64,000 nucleotides of DNA. It comes from Owenia fusiformis (taxonomy: Eukaryota > Annelida > Polychaeta > Sabellida > Oweniidae). The notes below the pieces were generated by a model. That model did not search any database. It worked only from the letters and a program-made list of their open reading frames with translations, and had not been told where the DNA came from. Location of the stretch: the NCBI GenBank assembly GCA_903813345.2, contig CAIIXF020000012.1, positions 9,384,432-9,448,431 on the forward strand. The letters run 5' to 3'. Positions 33,303 to 44,060 of this stretch are shown in pieces; positions within the stretch are counted from its first letter, which is position 1, and each line of letters opens with the position of its first letter. A program made the translations under genes and the position numbers.

Positions 33303-33630
33303 ATGATAATGGTAAGTGAATATTTTTATTTATAATTGATGTTTTCAAAAGTTTTTTAAATTGGGTGTAAGTATTGTTATTTTTCATTTTAAATTTCAGC
33401 CCAACATAATATCTACATTATTGAAACGTGAAATTTCAATGAATAAAAAGAGGACATTTTCAATGGATCATTATAAAGTAATGCAATATAGAAAATGGTC
33501 GAAATTTGTTTTTGTAAAGGTGAATAAACACAATAAACTATACGCACTGGCTCTAAAAAATGCATCACATCAAATGAAAGATCTTGTTTATGATATTAAT
33601 CTGTTACGTGTAGCAATGTTTAAGATGTAA
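33303..33630 (+). CDS. Two-exon small basic protein, unrecognised
   Basis: Exon 1 (33303-33311) is only ATGATAATG, ending at a strong donor (GTAAGT). The intron ends aaatttcag at 33399. Exon 2 (33400-33630) continues in phase 0 with PNIISTLLKREISMNKKRTF and ends TTTAAGATGTAA. The product is about 79 residues, very basic (many Lys and Arg), without Cys motif or membrane segment. A TATA box lies 57 bp upstream of the ATG. The next ORF starts about 95 bp after the stop in the same orientation, so the two may share a transcript. A very short start exon followed by a compact gene could be host or viral-derived. No homology is recognised. Confidence 0.45.
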
Positions 33631-33724
33631 AATAACGTTAAAATGGTAAATGAATTGTTAAATTACTTGTAATCGTTTTGAGGAAAACATCAAGATTTAC
33701 AGAATAAATTACGAGGATGAGTAT

Positions 33725-34234
33725 ATGACATCAAAATCGACAAATTGGTATACCAATGTTAATGAAATGGGTGTTGGTTTGGATAATTTGCCGCCTGGTT
33801 CATGTAATATAGCAGTCCAAGAAAGAAACATACCTGTACAGAAAACGCTCGAGTCATATGTTAGGATTATTTTTATGTATTTAGTGAATGGTGCAGTAAT
33901 AGAAATGTGTACCTTAAATTGTCTGGGTTGTGATTTCGACGCCCCTGGTCAAATGGCGCATATGAGTGGTGGCTGCTTAACATTCCCTGATGAAGCGCTT
34001 GATCTATATGGATCGGTTTGTAGGATGAACGTAACTCTACAACAAATACTTTATCTAAAAGACCAATTGCAGAGCCGATTAGGTTTACCAACACGTATCC
34101 TGCCCAGTGAGGATATGCTGGAAGTCTTGAAATGTGATGCAGCTGTAGAAGATATACTCATTGCGATGGGTGAAGAGGAATCGCTTACAATGACACTTTT
34201 TGATATTATTATTGTACCGAAGAGAGTAAAATAG
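33725..34234 (+). CDS. 169-codon ORF with a Cys/His motif
   Basis: The frame is open from about 33656 and the first Met is at 33725. It begins MTSKSTNWYTNVNEMGVGLD and ends FDIIIVPKRVK. Residues 60-83 carry CTLNCLGCDFDAPGQMAH then MSGGC: Cys-X3-Cys-X2-Cys-X9-His-X4-Cys, a likely metal-binding knot. A helical acidic C-terminal half follows (EDMLEVLKCDAAVEDIL). I have a weak recollection of similar C.GC....PSQ..H.C modules in short, uncharacterised proteins of fish and invertebrates that may be virus- or transposon-derived. I would not assert it. The ORF is unbroken, which is unusual in this window. Confidence 0.55.
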   Translation: MTSKSTNWYTNVNEMGVGLDNLPPGSCNIAVQERNIPVQKTLESYVRIIFMYLVNGAVIEMCTLNCLGCDFDAPGQMAHMSGGCLTFPDEALDLYGSVCRMNVTLQQILYLKDQLQSRLGLPTRILPSEDMLEVLKCDAAVEDILIAMGEEESLTMTLFDIIIVPKRVK

Positions 34235-34420
34235 TATCTTTTGAATAGAACAGTAGTGTAGAAGGTAAAGTTGAAGCGCTTGAGGACCTGAAGAATGATG
34301 GATCTCTACTGACAATTTTTTGGCCTAATCAAACTTCATGTCTTACAAAACAAACATGACTGACATAATGAAATTCATATCCAATAACCTGTAAAATATC
34401 AAAAATGTACACACTGTATC

Positions 34421-34447
34421 ATATATATATATATATATATATATATT
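34421..34447. repeat. (AT)n microsatellite
   Basis: About thirteen AT units followed by a T-run. Confidence 0.9.
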
Positions 34448-34769
34448 TTTTATGTATTTCCTTATACTTAGTTAGCCTGACGATACCACACTGTACATGT
34501 ACATGAGGTTGTGTCAATAAATATCATTATTATTATTACAATATAATTTATTGTAAAAAAAAAATGGAAAAGTATAAAATGTTGTTTGTGTAGATCATAA
34601 ACATATAAGAACAATTTTGGCATTGGTAGTGACCGTTTGATGGCAGTGACTAAGCCGAACGATCGATACGTTTTAGTCTTAGACATTGTTTGAGAAGGGG
34701 TGACAGGATCCAAATCTAACATGTTAATATTGATTTTCAATTTTTGTGAAATAACATCAGTTAGACACC

Positions 34770-36203
34770 ATGACGTCGTCTGTCAGAATATGTGTTCTCT
34801 TATATCTATTATATCTTTCTGCAACATACGTACATGTAGTAGCTGAATGTTCTATCTACAATGGTTTGTGGATAGGTGATTGTGAATCATCAAACAGTAA
34901 GTTACCCTCAATGTTTAAATCAGTGACGAAAGAATCAATATGTCTTAATTGATGTAATATTATCTGATTTTGAAATGACTCAACACAATGATTTTTAAGT
35001 TTTAAAACAGTGCCATACAAATGTGAAGGTGTGTTAAATATTCAATCTAAATTGAGTCATGTGTAATGCCTCGAACATATATAAAAAGTTTGATGTTAAT
35101 GTAAATGTTTTGAAGATGTCTTACAGATATATTGTTAATATAACGCTGATACGAATTAGCAATTGTTTTTGTTTTATTATTTAGCTACAAAGCCAATTGT
35201 CAAGGTGGATGGTGTGAGTTCTGGCCTTGAAGTCACATGGGACGGTGGCGACATTACGTCATTTATTCTGGGCCTCTTGTCATTTGTGGGCACTGGTTTC
35301 ACGCTGTGTAAGTATAATACAGTAGAACCTTTATATCTGAACACCAGGCTCATCCGAACACCTCCAAATCTGTACACTTTTTTTTCGGTCCCGATTTTTC
35401 TTTCCATTGATTCCCATGTTAAAAAACTTGAAATGTGAATACCTCCCAATTCGAACAGTGAAGAGTCATATTTGAAAAATTAACTTGTCTGAACACTTTC
35501 ATGAAATTTTACACGATTCATACAAAAATTGCCCAAATACTTTCATGATATCAAAACTTTGAGAAAAACCTCGAATGGCCTTAATCATAATGTATGCTTA
35601 CCCGTATGACTAGATTCATTTGAATTGTATTTTCACATTTCTGGAATGCCAGAAAGCTATGTGGTGAAAAGAATTATAAATATTAACCAAGAATGTGTTC
35701 ACAATTCTTCAGAATCCTGAATTTTGCAAATCCAAAACATTAGACAAGTTGTACTGTACATCAAATGGAATAGGTTATCTGTACGAGTACGACATCTATT
35801 TTAATAAAAGTCAATTGTATGATATATTTAACTTACACTACCCATTAAAAGTTTGGTATCTGATGATTTGTATAAAACAATCAAAGTTTTTAGATATGGC
35901 AATGATAGGCTAACTAATTGTAATTTTCGTAAAAACTATTTTTATTAATGATTGTTGTTTTGTATATTTTCAGTCGTCGTATTCAAGCTCAAATTGAGAG
36001 TCAATGGGATTGGTTTAAGGTTGCGGGTTGGTGGACAGGTAGCAGCTAGGGATGGCAGTGATCAATCTCGAGCATCCAGTATCCGTGATGACATCGGCAC
36101 GATGGAGGATAGTTTGCAAGATGAACTGGTGTCATCCATTTCGGATATATCAGATTTAAGATTGATGATGAGGGGTCTGTTACTGTTCAAGAAGGTCCTG
36201 TGA
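34770..36203 (+). CDS. Three-exon gene: single-pass membrane protein, 159 residues
   Basis: Exons are 34770-34896, 35185-35307 and 35974-36203. All junctions are GT-AG (A|GTAAGT, tttag|CT, T|GTAAGT, tttcag|TC) and the phases agree, giving 480 nt including TGA. Residues 1-26 are a signal peptide (VRICVLLYLLYLSATYVHVV). The short outer part has two Cys and an NTT glycosylation site created at the exon 1/2 junction. Residues 71-91 (FILGLLSFVGTGFTLFVVF) are a membrane helix, completed across the exon 2/3 junction. The inner tail of about 65 residues starts basic (KLKLRV) and is rich in Ser, Asp and Glu. AATAAA follows the stop by 56 bp. No family recognised. It appears intact and host-like. The nearest neighbour is the Cys/His ORF at 33.7 kb. 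Confidence 0.7.
35320..35450 (+). mobile_element. Single end of a pogo-like short element, in intron 2
   Basis: TA followed by CAGTAGAACCT, then text such as atccgaacacctccaaatctg, resembles the ends of pogo-type elements and the TIR at 22915 (CAGTAAAACCTG). No matching right end was found in the intron. Confidence 0.35.
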
Positions 36204-36258
36204 CAATTCTATTCTGTGATTTCATTGTATACGCATTCTTATAACTCAACCAGAGTTT

Positions 36259-36264
36259 AATAAA
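36259..36264 (+). terminator. Polyadenylation signal
   Basis: AATAAA 56 bp after the stop of the three-exon gene. Confidence 0.6.
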
Positions 36265-36670
36265 GAATCATGAGAACTACCTCTATATTTTGTTTAACTA
36301 ATATTGTATTAAATATGTATGTATCGTATGATGTAATAATCAAGTAAATGGGTGTTCGAAAATCCAGAGTCACAAATTGGAAAGTTTTTTTAAAAGTAAC
36401 ATGAATTTACTTATAAAGAACCAAATCATAAGTCTGGACTCACTTTAAGTTTTGACATGGACAAGGATGTTAGACTTTATCTTAGTCGGTTGTATGTGGA
36501 CCCTACATTTAAGGGTAGCTTTATATCTCTATTTTTATATCTTATATCCTAAATAACTTTATGTAATATTATATCTTAAATAATTTTACGTAACATTGTA
36601 CTCATCATTTATGGTGGAATAAAAGATACATAAACACATAAACATAAATGGTAAGGACATTTCATGTGCA

Positions 36671-36862
36671 ACTTGGCTTAGAGCATTCAAGTGCAAAGTA
36701 GATGCAAAACTCTTAATTATTCATTGGAAAACATTACACAATATATATCCATGTAAAGAGATTTTAAATTGTTTTAGAATTAAAGATTCTAAAGTTCATT
36801 TTGTGAAAATTGTAATGTAATTGACCATAATCTTTATGAGTGTACAAAACTGAGAGATGAAA
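36671..36862 (+). pseudogene. LINE 3' fragment with zinc-finger domain
   Basis: The frame reads TWLRAFKCKVDAKLLIIHWK, then TLHNIYPCKEILNCFRIKD. After a one-base shift it reads CENCNVIDHNLYECTKLRDE. WK.LH.IYP..........(I)K.S..C..C....H....C is the C-terminal zinc-binding segment of LINE reverse-transcriptase proteins (zf-RVT). The rest of the element is not upstream, consistent with 5' truncation. A-rich sequence follows. Confidence 0.6.
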
Positions 36863-37029
36863 AATGAAATTTTTTTTTTTGAATATGAAAAAAAAAATTT
36901 AAACAAATTATAGGAATAAATAAGTATAAAAATTATTAAGAAGTTTTAATAGTCAGGAGGGCAATTCAAATTTTTAATAGAGACAAAACTGGCAGTTTAC
37001 ATGCATATTTTGAAAAAAAAACTGAAATA

Positions 37030-38740
37030 GAGAGTAATAAATGTAACTAGGCCTATGTATAATTGTATATATGTTTTATTCTTGAAATATAGCTCTTAAA
37101 AATATATATTGATAAATTTGGAACTAGTGACTTTTTATTTGAACTAATTGTTATCAAAAGTAGCAAAATGTACCAATATCCATAAGTTTATAATGCAAAC
37201 CTTCATTTTTTGCTTCAGATGTAACATTTTATGCTGTTATGTTCATTATTCAAATTTGATAAGTGCTCTAACACCTCAATGAGGGTTAATTTGGTATATG
37301 ACATGTGGGATATCATATCTTTATGTTAAAGATAAGGGGAGAGAACATATTAATTTGACACCCTGTATACAGAAATTTATTTTCACCAAATTGGTTTCTG
37401 ATTGAATACGATCCCAGTAAGAGTTTCCCCGCGAACAATACTATTTTTTCCCGAGACAATACAATTTTTCGAGTATATACAATTTTAAGAGGGACAATAC
37501 AATTTTTATCAGTATATAGGAAAAAGAGTAGTATTATGGAATAAAGTATACAATAGTGAATGGTATTTAGTAGCTTCAGCATGCCTTTAAGAATTACTGA
37601 TAAAGATTTTAATAACAAAGATAAAAGTAATTATACTCTGAGCACTACTGACAAAAGAATGAAAGTAATGGACACTTCAGACAATAAGGGGGATATATAC
37701 AAAGCCAGTTTTATAATCCAATATACATAAATAACAAATAAAGAACATACTATACATGGCAATTCAAAATTATCCAAAAGACAATACTCCTCTCCAAAAC
37801 AGAAAATCAAAAATATCTCTTAATTAAATGGAAAATTTGCCCCCTAAACAAGCTATCCATGTAGTTTCCAAAAAGACAGGGAGACCAATTTGGATCAAGT
37901 GGTCTACCCAGAGATAGACAATAAGCAGATTCTTTAAAAAAGTACCATGGCCTGACAGGTAGACTAAAGGAGCAATAACAAATATTACAACAAAAGATAA
38001 CCATCATCAAATCATGTTAGAATCAAAAGCAAATCTAAAGAATTTCAACCAGGTGGTCATTTCTCACCCACAGCCATGCAGTAACCAGAGTTTACTTACT
38101 GAGTTGACATTTGTGTCATGTGCTGATGGTTGACTACCTTCAATAATAGGAAGTTAAACGCAATACTGATATCATAACAACAAAATCTACTTTTTGAGAC
38201 TAAACATGGCAATAATACTGTATTTCAAGGCCTCATCGTCTGGAGAAACTTTAAGAGCACCTTTTGGTGGCAAACTTAGTATCAATAACGCAGATGCGAG
38301 TAGGTAGTTACCAGTTTGACCACCAGGTGGCTCGCTCGGGTCAGATAGCATGGCGGGTATAGGAGAAAGTTCCCTTTAACTTAAATTACATCTATTTTAG
38401 TGGTTCAATTTTCATATAACCCTTGTGTATCCAATAGTTATGCAAATTAAAATATGTCCAGTAAAAGAAAATGATATTTGGCAAATACAAGAAAAGATAT
38501 TTCACTTTTTGTTATTTTGTAACATGGGGTCTATGGGGAATCAACCCGAACTAGAAGTCACATTTTCAAAAAAAGAAAGTTTTCAAAGTTGATAAACAAT
38601 TTTCGAAACCATATTTCTACATGTACTTTTACATGTAGAATTCAAATATGACATCACTTTGACTGAATTTTGAATATCTAATGAAGTAAATAAAGATTAT
38701 TTCTACTCGCATCTAGTCTATTGGTTCTGATGGTGAAATA
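37030..38740. other. Gene-free interval
   Basis: AT-rich sequence, only chance ORFs. Short complementary words (cagatgcgagtag at 38291 and ctactcgcatct at 38703) flank about 0.4 kb and might be remnant ends. Confidence 0.4.
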
Positions 38741-38748
38741 AAATCTAT

Positions 38749-38925
38749 GCTAAATGACATATTTCCAAACGAAATTCATTCATTTCAAGAAAAAGAAAAA
38801 TTTATATATTCAAGGAAAATCATTGAACCTCAGAAAATGTACATGTCTGATATACTTGGCCATTTTGAGGACAATACAGCATTTTTAGATGACAAAAGCT
38901 GGACTGGCTGGTCTTGGAAATAACT
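38749..38925 (+). pseudogene. 58-codon ORF, unrecognised
   Basis: ATGCTAAATGAC to TAA, with SFQEKEKFIYSRKIIEPQKM then YMSDILGHFEDNTAFLDD. The hydrophobic and aromatic pattern looks like part of a larger protein. The same orientation as the fragment at 39.2 kb suggests both come from one decayed gene. Confidence 0.3.
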
Positions 38926-39182
38926 TATGATCAAATGACCCATCAAAAGACAAATGGAGCTAGCTTTCTGAGAGGAATAAAATCATTGCAGGAAGCACAA
39001 GAGCAAGAATTTGTAAGTGCAAAAAATAAATCTTTTCAAAAATAATTCCAGAAGATGAATAGAGACAGATTAGATGTCCGAGTCTCAACACCAACAATAT
39101 ATTAAAGGATTAACCAATACGCCATTATTGGACCTCAATGAACCTTATATCTTAAACATATTTACTATGTAAAGGGACCAAA

Positions 39183-39440
39183 GTACAGTGAGTGAAGTGT
39201 TATCATTATCAGGTCCTTTGATAATATGGCAACCATTCACTATTTATCAAAGGATGCATAATCATCAAACTAAAGATTCTGATATTGTAGTTCTTGCACT
39301 ACACCATTTCAACAGACTGAAACACACAAAAGAACTTTGGCTGTACATTGGCTCAGTAGCTAAGCATAATGACCAACAATGCTTTATCCTTTTCCATACA
39401 GCTGTTACTTTATTTGGAGTAAATGTATGTAAGATCTGAA
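39183..39440 (+). pseudogene. Fragment of the DTDVLVL/HEEADTR family
   Basis: The open frame of 83 codons contains HNHQTKDSDIVVLALHHFNR and LKHTKELWLYIGSVAKH. The (S/D)-D-(S/T)-D-(I/V)-(V/L)-VLA pattern followed by ELW...G resembles the central part of a repeated, uncharacterised invertebrate family whose N-terminal motif is HEEADTR. A scrap of that motif is at 15.3 kb. The downstream 39450-39750 holds only short remnants. Confidence 0.35.
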
Positions 39441-40410
39441 TCAGATCAAGCTAAGAAGGGGTTGGACAATTCTAAATGTTAACAACACTTGTAAAAAGAC
39501 AAGTTGAATGCAAAGGACTTACAGCTCTCACAGCTGATAGTGATGAAATGTCAGAAATTATGTCATTATGCAGAAATAATGCTTGATGGGGAAGATTACA
39601 ACATGGAAACTGTGATTCTTCAATCTGGAGTTATATAGTGACTTCAAAACCAAGAACCCTCCAAGATAAGAATGCAAGATTTGTTGGATAAGATTAAAGA
39701 AAAGACTCCAGCATAATTATAAGCTTTATATCATACCAACCTAAAACAAAATGACAAATAAGGCAATCAACAATTTGATGAGTGATGACAGTGTATGCCG
39801 CTTCCGTAGGACTATGATCATTAAACAATCTTATATTTTCTACAACCGTATTGCCAGACATGGACTCTCATTTAATTTCATAATTGATAATATTTTGTAC
39901 GTGACCTTGACCCCGGAGTGGTCAAGTCTAGGGGGCAGTGTGGAACACATGGCCCGGTCATTGTTCACTTTATCTATATGTATGTCAACCATGAACCGGT
40001 GTGTGCCTCAGATTGTGTCATTGGGCAGATAACTATCCAATCATCGTTGAACATCATTATTACACTCCAGTATGATACCCTGTTGATCCCTTTTGGATTA
40101 GAGTTACTCATAACAAGAGGCACACACACACACCTTGAAGATCTTGATGTTATAATGAAGTTGTTGTATATTGTACATATTCGTTACTAGTTCTGTGTGT
40201 CAGGGCACAAAAATACATGGAGGGATGGAGGGATATATTCTATTCTATCAGTTCAAAACAATATAAAACTCCCTTAAACTGTTTACATTCTATTTTGTAA
40301 GTACTTCAGTACAAATACTCGATTCTGATTGGTAAATTATTGTATGCCAGAAGTGTCTGTTTATTTGTACAGTGCTTTCTGTACAGCATGTAGGGAATGC
40401 TGTTCACCGA

Positions 40411-40418
40411 TGACGTCA
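40411..40418 (+). promoter_or_regulatory. CRE-like palindrome upstream of a short ORF
   Basis: TGACGTCA, the consensus for CREB/ATF proteins, 19 bp before ATG at 40437. The distance is too short for a normal 5' UTR, so it may be inside the transcript. Confidence 0.35.
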
Positions 40419-40436
40419 CATGTACATTTAGTCAAG

Positions 40437-40589
40437 ATGGCAGACGAACAGAAAAGATTGATGAATGTCACAAATCTTGACATTTCACACGTTCTAGAAG
40501 AGAAAAATAGTAAAAATACGAAGAGGAACATACGTCTAGCACTTGAGACAGCAAATGAGTACTCTAATTTTACAGTTTCATTTCGTTGA
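40437..40589 (+). CDS. 50-codon ORF, possible N-terminus of a Crypton-like gene
   Basis: aagATGG start. It contains DISHVLEEKNSKNTKRNIRL and ALETANEY. EEKNSKNTKR is reminiscent of the N-terminal region of Crypton-related (DUF3504) tyrosine-recombinase-like proteins, where KNTK is common. The ORF ends exactly where the LGGDYKF-family copy begins (40586), so the transposon gene probably truncated it. Assignment is weak. Confidence 0.3.
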   Translation: MADEQKRLMNVTNLDISHVLEEKNSKNTKRNIRLALETANEYSNFTVSFR

Positions 40590-41017
40590 AAATAGTCCTT
40601 GGTGGAGACTACAAGTTTATACTCTCCACTATGGGTTTGTCAGAGGCGATGTCTCTATTGTATTGTACATAAGAATGAGTGATGGAATATGTCAAACGAT
40701 ATGGACTATTACGAACATAACTTAGAACGCAACATCGGATCGTGCCCTGACTCACAAACTGAATTACAACTCCTTAATGTCAGCTTAGATAACATAGTGT
40801 TGGATGAGATACACTTGTTATTGAAGATTGGAGGTTGCCCTGTCAAGAATATGGTGACATATGTCACAAATAAAGACAGCATGACACATGTAAGACATTT
40901 GTTCGGCAATATAATAACATACACAATGACCTCAAAATGGAAGGATTTGCCAAACGAAACATTACTCCTTATATGCATGCTTTTGTATATCATGTCCCCT
41001 GTCAAATGTTGAGGCAT
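40586..41017 (+). pseudogene. LGGDYKF-family transposon gene, copy A (C-terminal part)
   Basis: KIVLGGDYKFILSTMGLS is at 40588, then after frame breaks ELQLLNVSLDNIVLDEIHLL and LKIGGCPVKNMVTYV (about 40750-40865). A deletion then joins to the segment that in other copies reads FVRQYNNIHND and ITPYMHAFVYHVP, here out of frame. I recall the order GGD.KFLL..MGL, (V)..DELH..LRI.D.L..NL, TPYMH.L.YHVP from uncharacterised repeated proteins in many invertebrates. No biochemical role is known to me. Other copies in this window are listed below. Confidence 0.65.
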
Positions 41018-41035
41018 AATTCTTTAAACATATGT

Positions 41036-42527
41036 CATATGTAGTTGAACCTTCATGAATTTATGATGTATTGCTGTTTACAGGCAGGGAAGTTCAAAGG
41101 CCAGTTTATGACTGATAGCAAGAAGAGGAAGCATTTTGCAAAACACAAAATTGCTCAATTGAAGATAGAAGTGATTTACTTTTGCTATTTGGTAGATGTA
41201 ATCCCAATTTATCCCAAAAAGTGACCGCAGTACCCACCCAAGATTTTGATGAAAAAGGCTTGAACAAGTGAAAGTAAAATTCATTTTCTTGATTTTCTGA
41301 TTTTCAAGTGGATGCAATTAATTTTTTTAGGTGCAAGCCTCTTTAAAATGCCAATTTGTTCAGGCCCCCACTTGGTTTATTGGTGGTAAAATCACTTACG
41401 TCTTGTTTGTTCTAATATAAATATATATTATATAGCAATTTTTATGTGTGATATATTATGATTTGCTATAACTGAAAAATTAGTATAAGGATTTTTGTAA
41501 AAATGGCAGCCATGGCTATTCGATGGAATTTTCTGAACTAATAATTTTTTATTTAGGTCAAGGAACTACACACCAGAACAGGTGTGCAGGGAATGATGTT
41601 TCATAATGAGGGCAGTGTAGAAATAGTATGTAAGTAAACACACATACGTTGTACCTGCTTTAAGTGGCATGTGTTTTCAATTTAATAATGTTAAAAAGGA
41701 TATAAGAAATATTGAACAATTGTAATGATTTTTGGCTTGAAAATGGACTTGCAATGATTGTGTAGACATTACAAATACATCACAAACATTTGATAATCCT
41801 TCTGATTTCTCTCATATTTTGTGCCTTATATTGTGACATGTATTAGGATAAAATAAGGCAGCTGATGTTTAAGGTTCTGGGAGAGTCCAAGGCTTTTGTG
41901 ACAAGGAACTCATCACAAAGTTATTGTCTAAAATAAACAGTAGTGAAGATTTACCTGAAGAACAAGATTGGAGGTTACCCTGTCAAGAATATGGTGACAT
42001 TTGTCACAACTGAAGACAGCAAAAAGCATAAATTGAAAAAAAGCACAGGAACAAGTAAGCTAACGAAGCTCGAGGATATCATAAGATCCATTGGAGTTAC
42101 TTTTAAAATATGGGACAAAAAGAATGCCAACAATAGTTTGTCGGGAACTTATGATTTCACATCACTAATGGGTATTTAAATGAAATGCACACTGAAGACT
42201 CCCAGAACATTTTGACAAACTAATGGACAAAGAGGCTGCAAGGCAGCTACATGCTCTTTGGACTCTATTCACTAATTTGTATTCTACTTTAGCCCAAACT
42301 TTCAATGACAGAAATGATGTAAAGCAGTTTCATGACAAATGTAAGACGTTTGTTCGGCAATATAATAACATACACAATGACCTCAAAATGGAAGGATTTG
42401 CCAAAAGAAACATTACTCCTTATATGCATGCTTTTGTATATCATGTCCCCCGTCAAATTTTGAGGCATAAATCCTCAAGGATAAATCCTCAAGCATAAAT
42501 CCTCAAGGATATCCTAAAATATGTCAT
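41036..42527 (+). repeat. 1.5-kb direct repeat, unit 1 (LGGDYKF-family exons)
   Basis: Near-identical to 42528-44020 with an offset of about 1500 bp (for example gaagatttacctgaagaaca at 41946 and 43446). In order it carries the exon GKFKGQFMTDSKKRKHFAKH then KIAQLK, the exon VKELHTRTGVQGMMFHNEGS then VEI, the exon DKIRQLMFKVLGESKAF, a fusion to KIGGYPVKNMVTFVTTED, then the C-terminal part (MDKEAARQLHALWTLFTNLY, FVRQYNNIHNDLKMEG, RNITPYMHAFVYHVPRQI). Exon 3 is fused directly to the IGGYPV segment by a deletion that both units share, so the deletion came first. Confidence 0.75.
42223..42498 (+). pseudogene. LGGDYKF-family C-terminal ORF, unit 1
   Basis: A 91-codon open frame holds EAARQLHALWTLFTNLYSTL, KCKTFVRQYNNIHNDL and AKRNITPYMHAFVYHVPRQI. 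The family normally continues with a GQ...KN motif; here it runs instead into a short duplicated word (aaatcctcaagga, three times at 42467-42510) and stops. Confidence 0.6.
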
Positions 42528-44060
42528 ATGTAGTTGAACCTTCATGAATTTATGATGTATTGCTGTTTACAGGCAGGGAAGTTCAAAGGCCAGTTTATGA
42601 CTAATAGCAAGAAGAGAAAGCATTTTGCAAAACATAAAATTGCTCAACTGAAAAAAAGTGAGTTATTGTTGCTATTAGGTAGACATGGTAGTTACCCTAG
42701 GGCAGAGCAATTGAGCCACTATATTCATATGTAATACAAATTTATCCCCAAAAGTGGCAGAAGCACCCACCCAAGATTTTGAAAAAGGCTTGAACAAGTG
42801 AATGTAAAACTCATTTTCTTGATTTTCTGATTTTCAAGTGGATGCAATTAAGATTTTTTAGGTGCAAGCTTCTTTAAAATGCCAATTTGTTCAGGACCCC
42901 ACTTGCTTTATTGTTGGTAAAATCACTTATGCCTTATTTGTTCTAATATAAATATATATTATATTATATAGCCATTTTTATGTGTGTTATATTACGATTT
43001 GCTATAACTGAAAAATTAGTATAAGGATTTGGTAAAAATGGCAGCCATGGCTATTCGATTGAATTTTCTACACTAATAATTTTTTATTTAGGTCAATGAG
43101 CTACACACCAGAACAGGTGTGCAGGGAATGATGATGTTTTATAATGAGGGTAGTGTAGAAATAGTATGTAAGTAAACACACATACGTTGTACCTGCTTTA
43201 AGTGGCATGTGTTTTCAATTTAATAATGTTAAAAAGGATATAAGAAATATTGAACAATTGTAATGATTTTAGAATTTGCAATGATTGTGTAGACATTACA
43301 AATACATCACAAACATTTGATAATCCTTCTGATTTCTCTCAAATCTTGTGCCTTATATTGTGACATGTATTAGGCTCTGGGAGAGTCCAAGGCTTTTGTG
43401 ACAAGGAACTCATCACAAAGTTATTGTCTAAAATAAACAGTAGTGAAGATTTACCTGAAGAACAAGATTGGAGGTTACCCTGTCAAGAATATGGTGACAT
43501 TTGTCACAACTGAAGACAGCAAAAAGCATAAATTGAAAAAAAGCACAGGAACAAGTAAGCTAACGAAGCTCGAGGATATCATAAGATCCATTGGAGTTAC
43601 TTTTAAAATATGGGACAAAAGAATGCCAACAATAGTTTGTCGGGAACTTATGATTTCACATCACTAATGGGTATTTAAATGAAATGCACACTGCAGACTC
43701 CCAGAACATTTTGACAAACTAATGGACAAAGAGGCTACAAGGCAGCTACAAGGCAGCTACATGCTCTTTGGACTCTATTCACTGAATTGTATTCTACTTT
43801 AGTCCAAACTTTCAATGACAGAAATGATGTAAAGCAGTTGCATGACAAATGTAAGACGTTTGTTCGGCAATACAATAACATACACAATGACCTTAAAATG
43901 GAATCGAAACATTACGCCTTATATACAAAACAAAAATATTATGAGGCATCCTTTAAACAATTCACAGGACAACATAGTAAAAACAAACTACATAATACGA
44001 AACATTCCCATGCGGAAGAGCAACAAGATGGATGGTACATTTGCATCAATGTGCGCCGTG
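42528..44060 (+). repeat. 1.5-kb direct repeat, unit 2
   Basis: Second copy of 41036-42527. Its C-terminal part keeps more sequence (HYALYTKQKYYEASFKQFTG then QHSKNKLHN) but has lost AKRNITPYMHAFVYHVP by a deletion. It also has a small duplication, caaggcagcta twice at 43738-43757. Differences between units are few, so duplication is recent. Confidence 0.75.

Noticed and set aside
39895-40040. tRNA-derived SINE
   Set aside because: The GC-rich stretch looked SINE-like, but I could not find A-box and B-box sequences at the right spacing.
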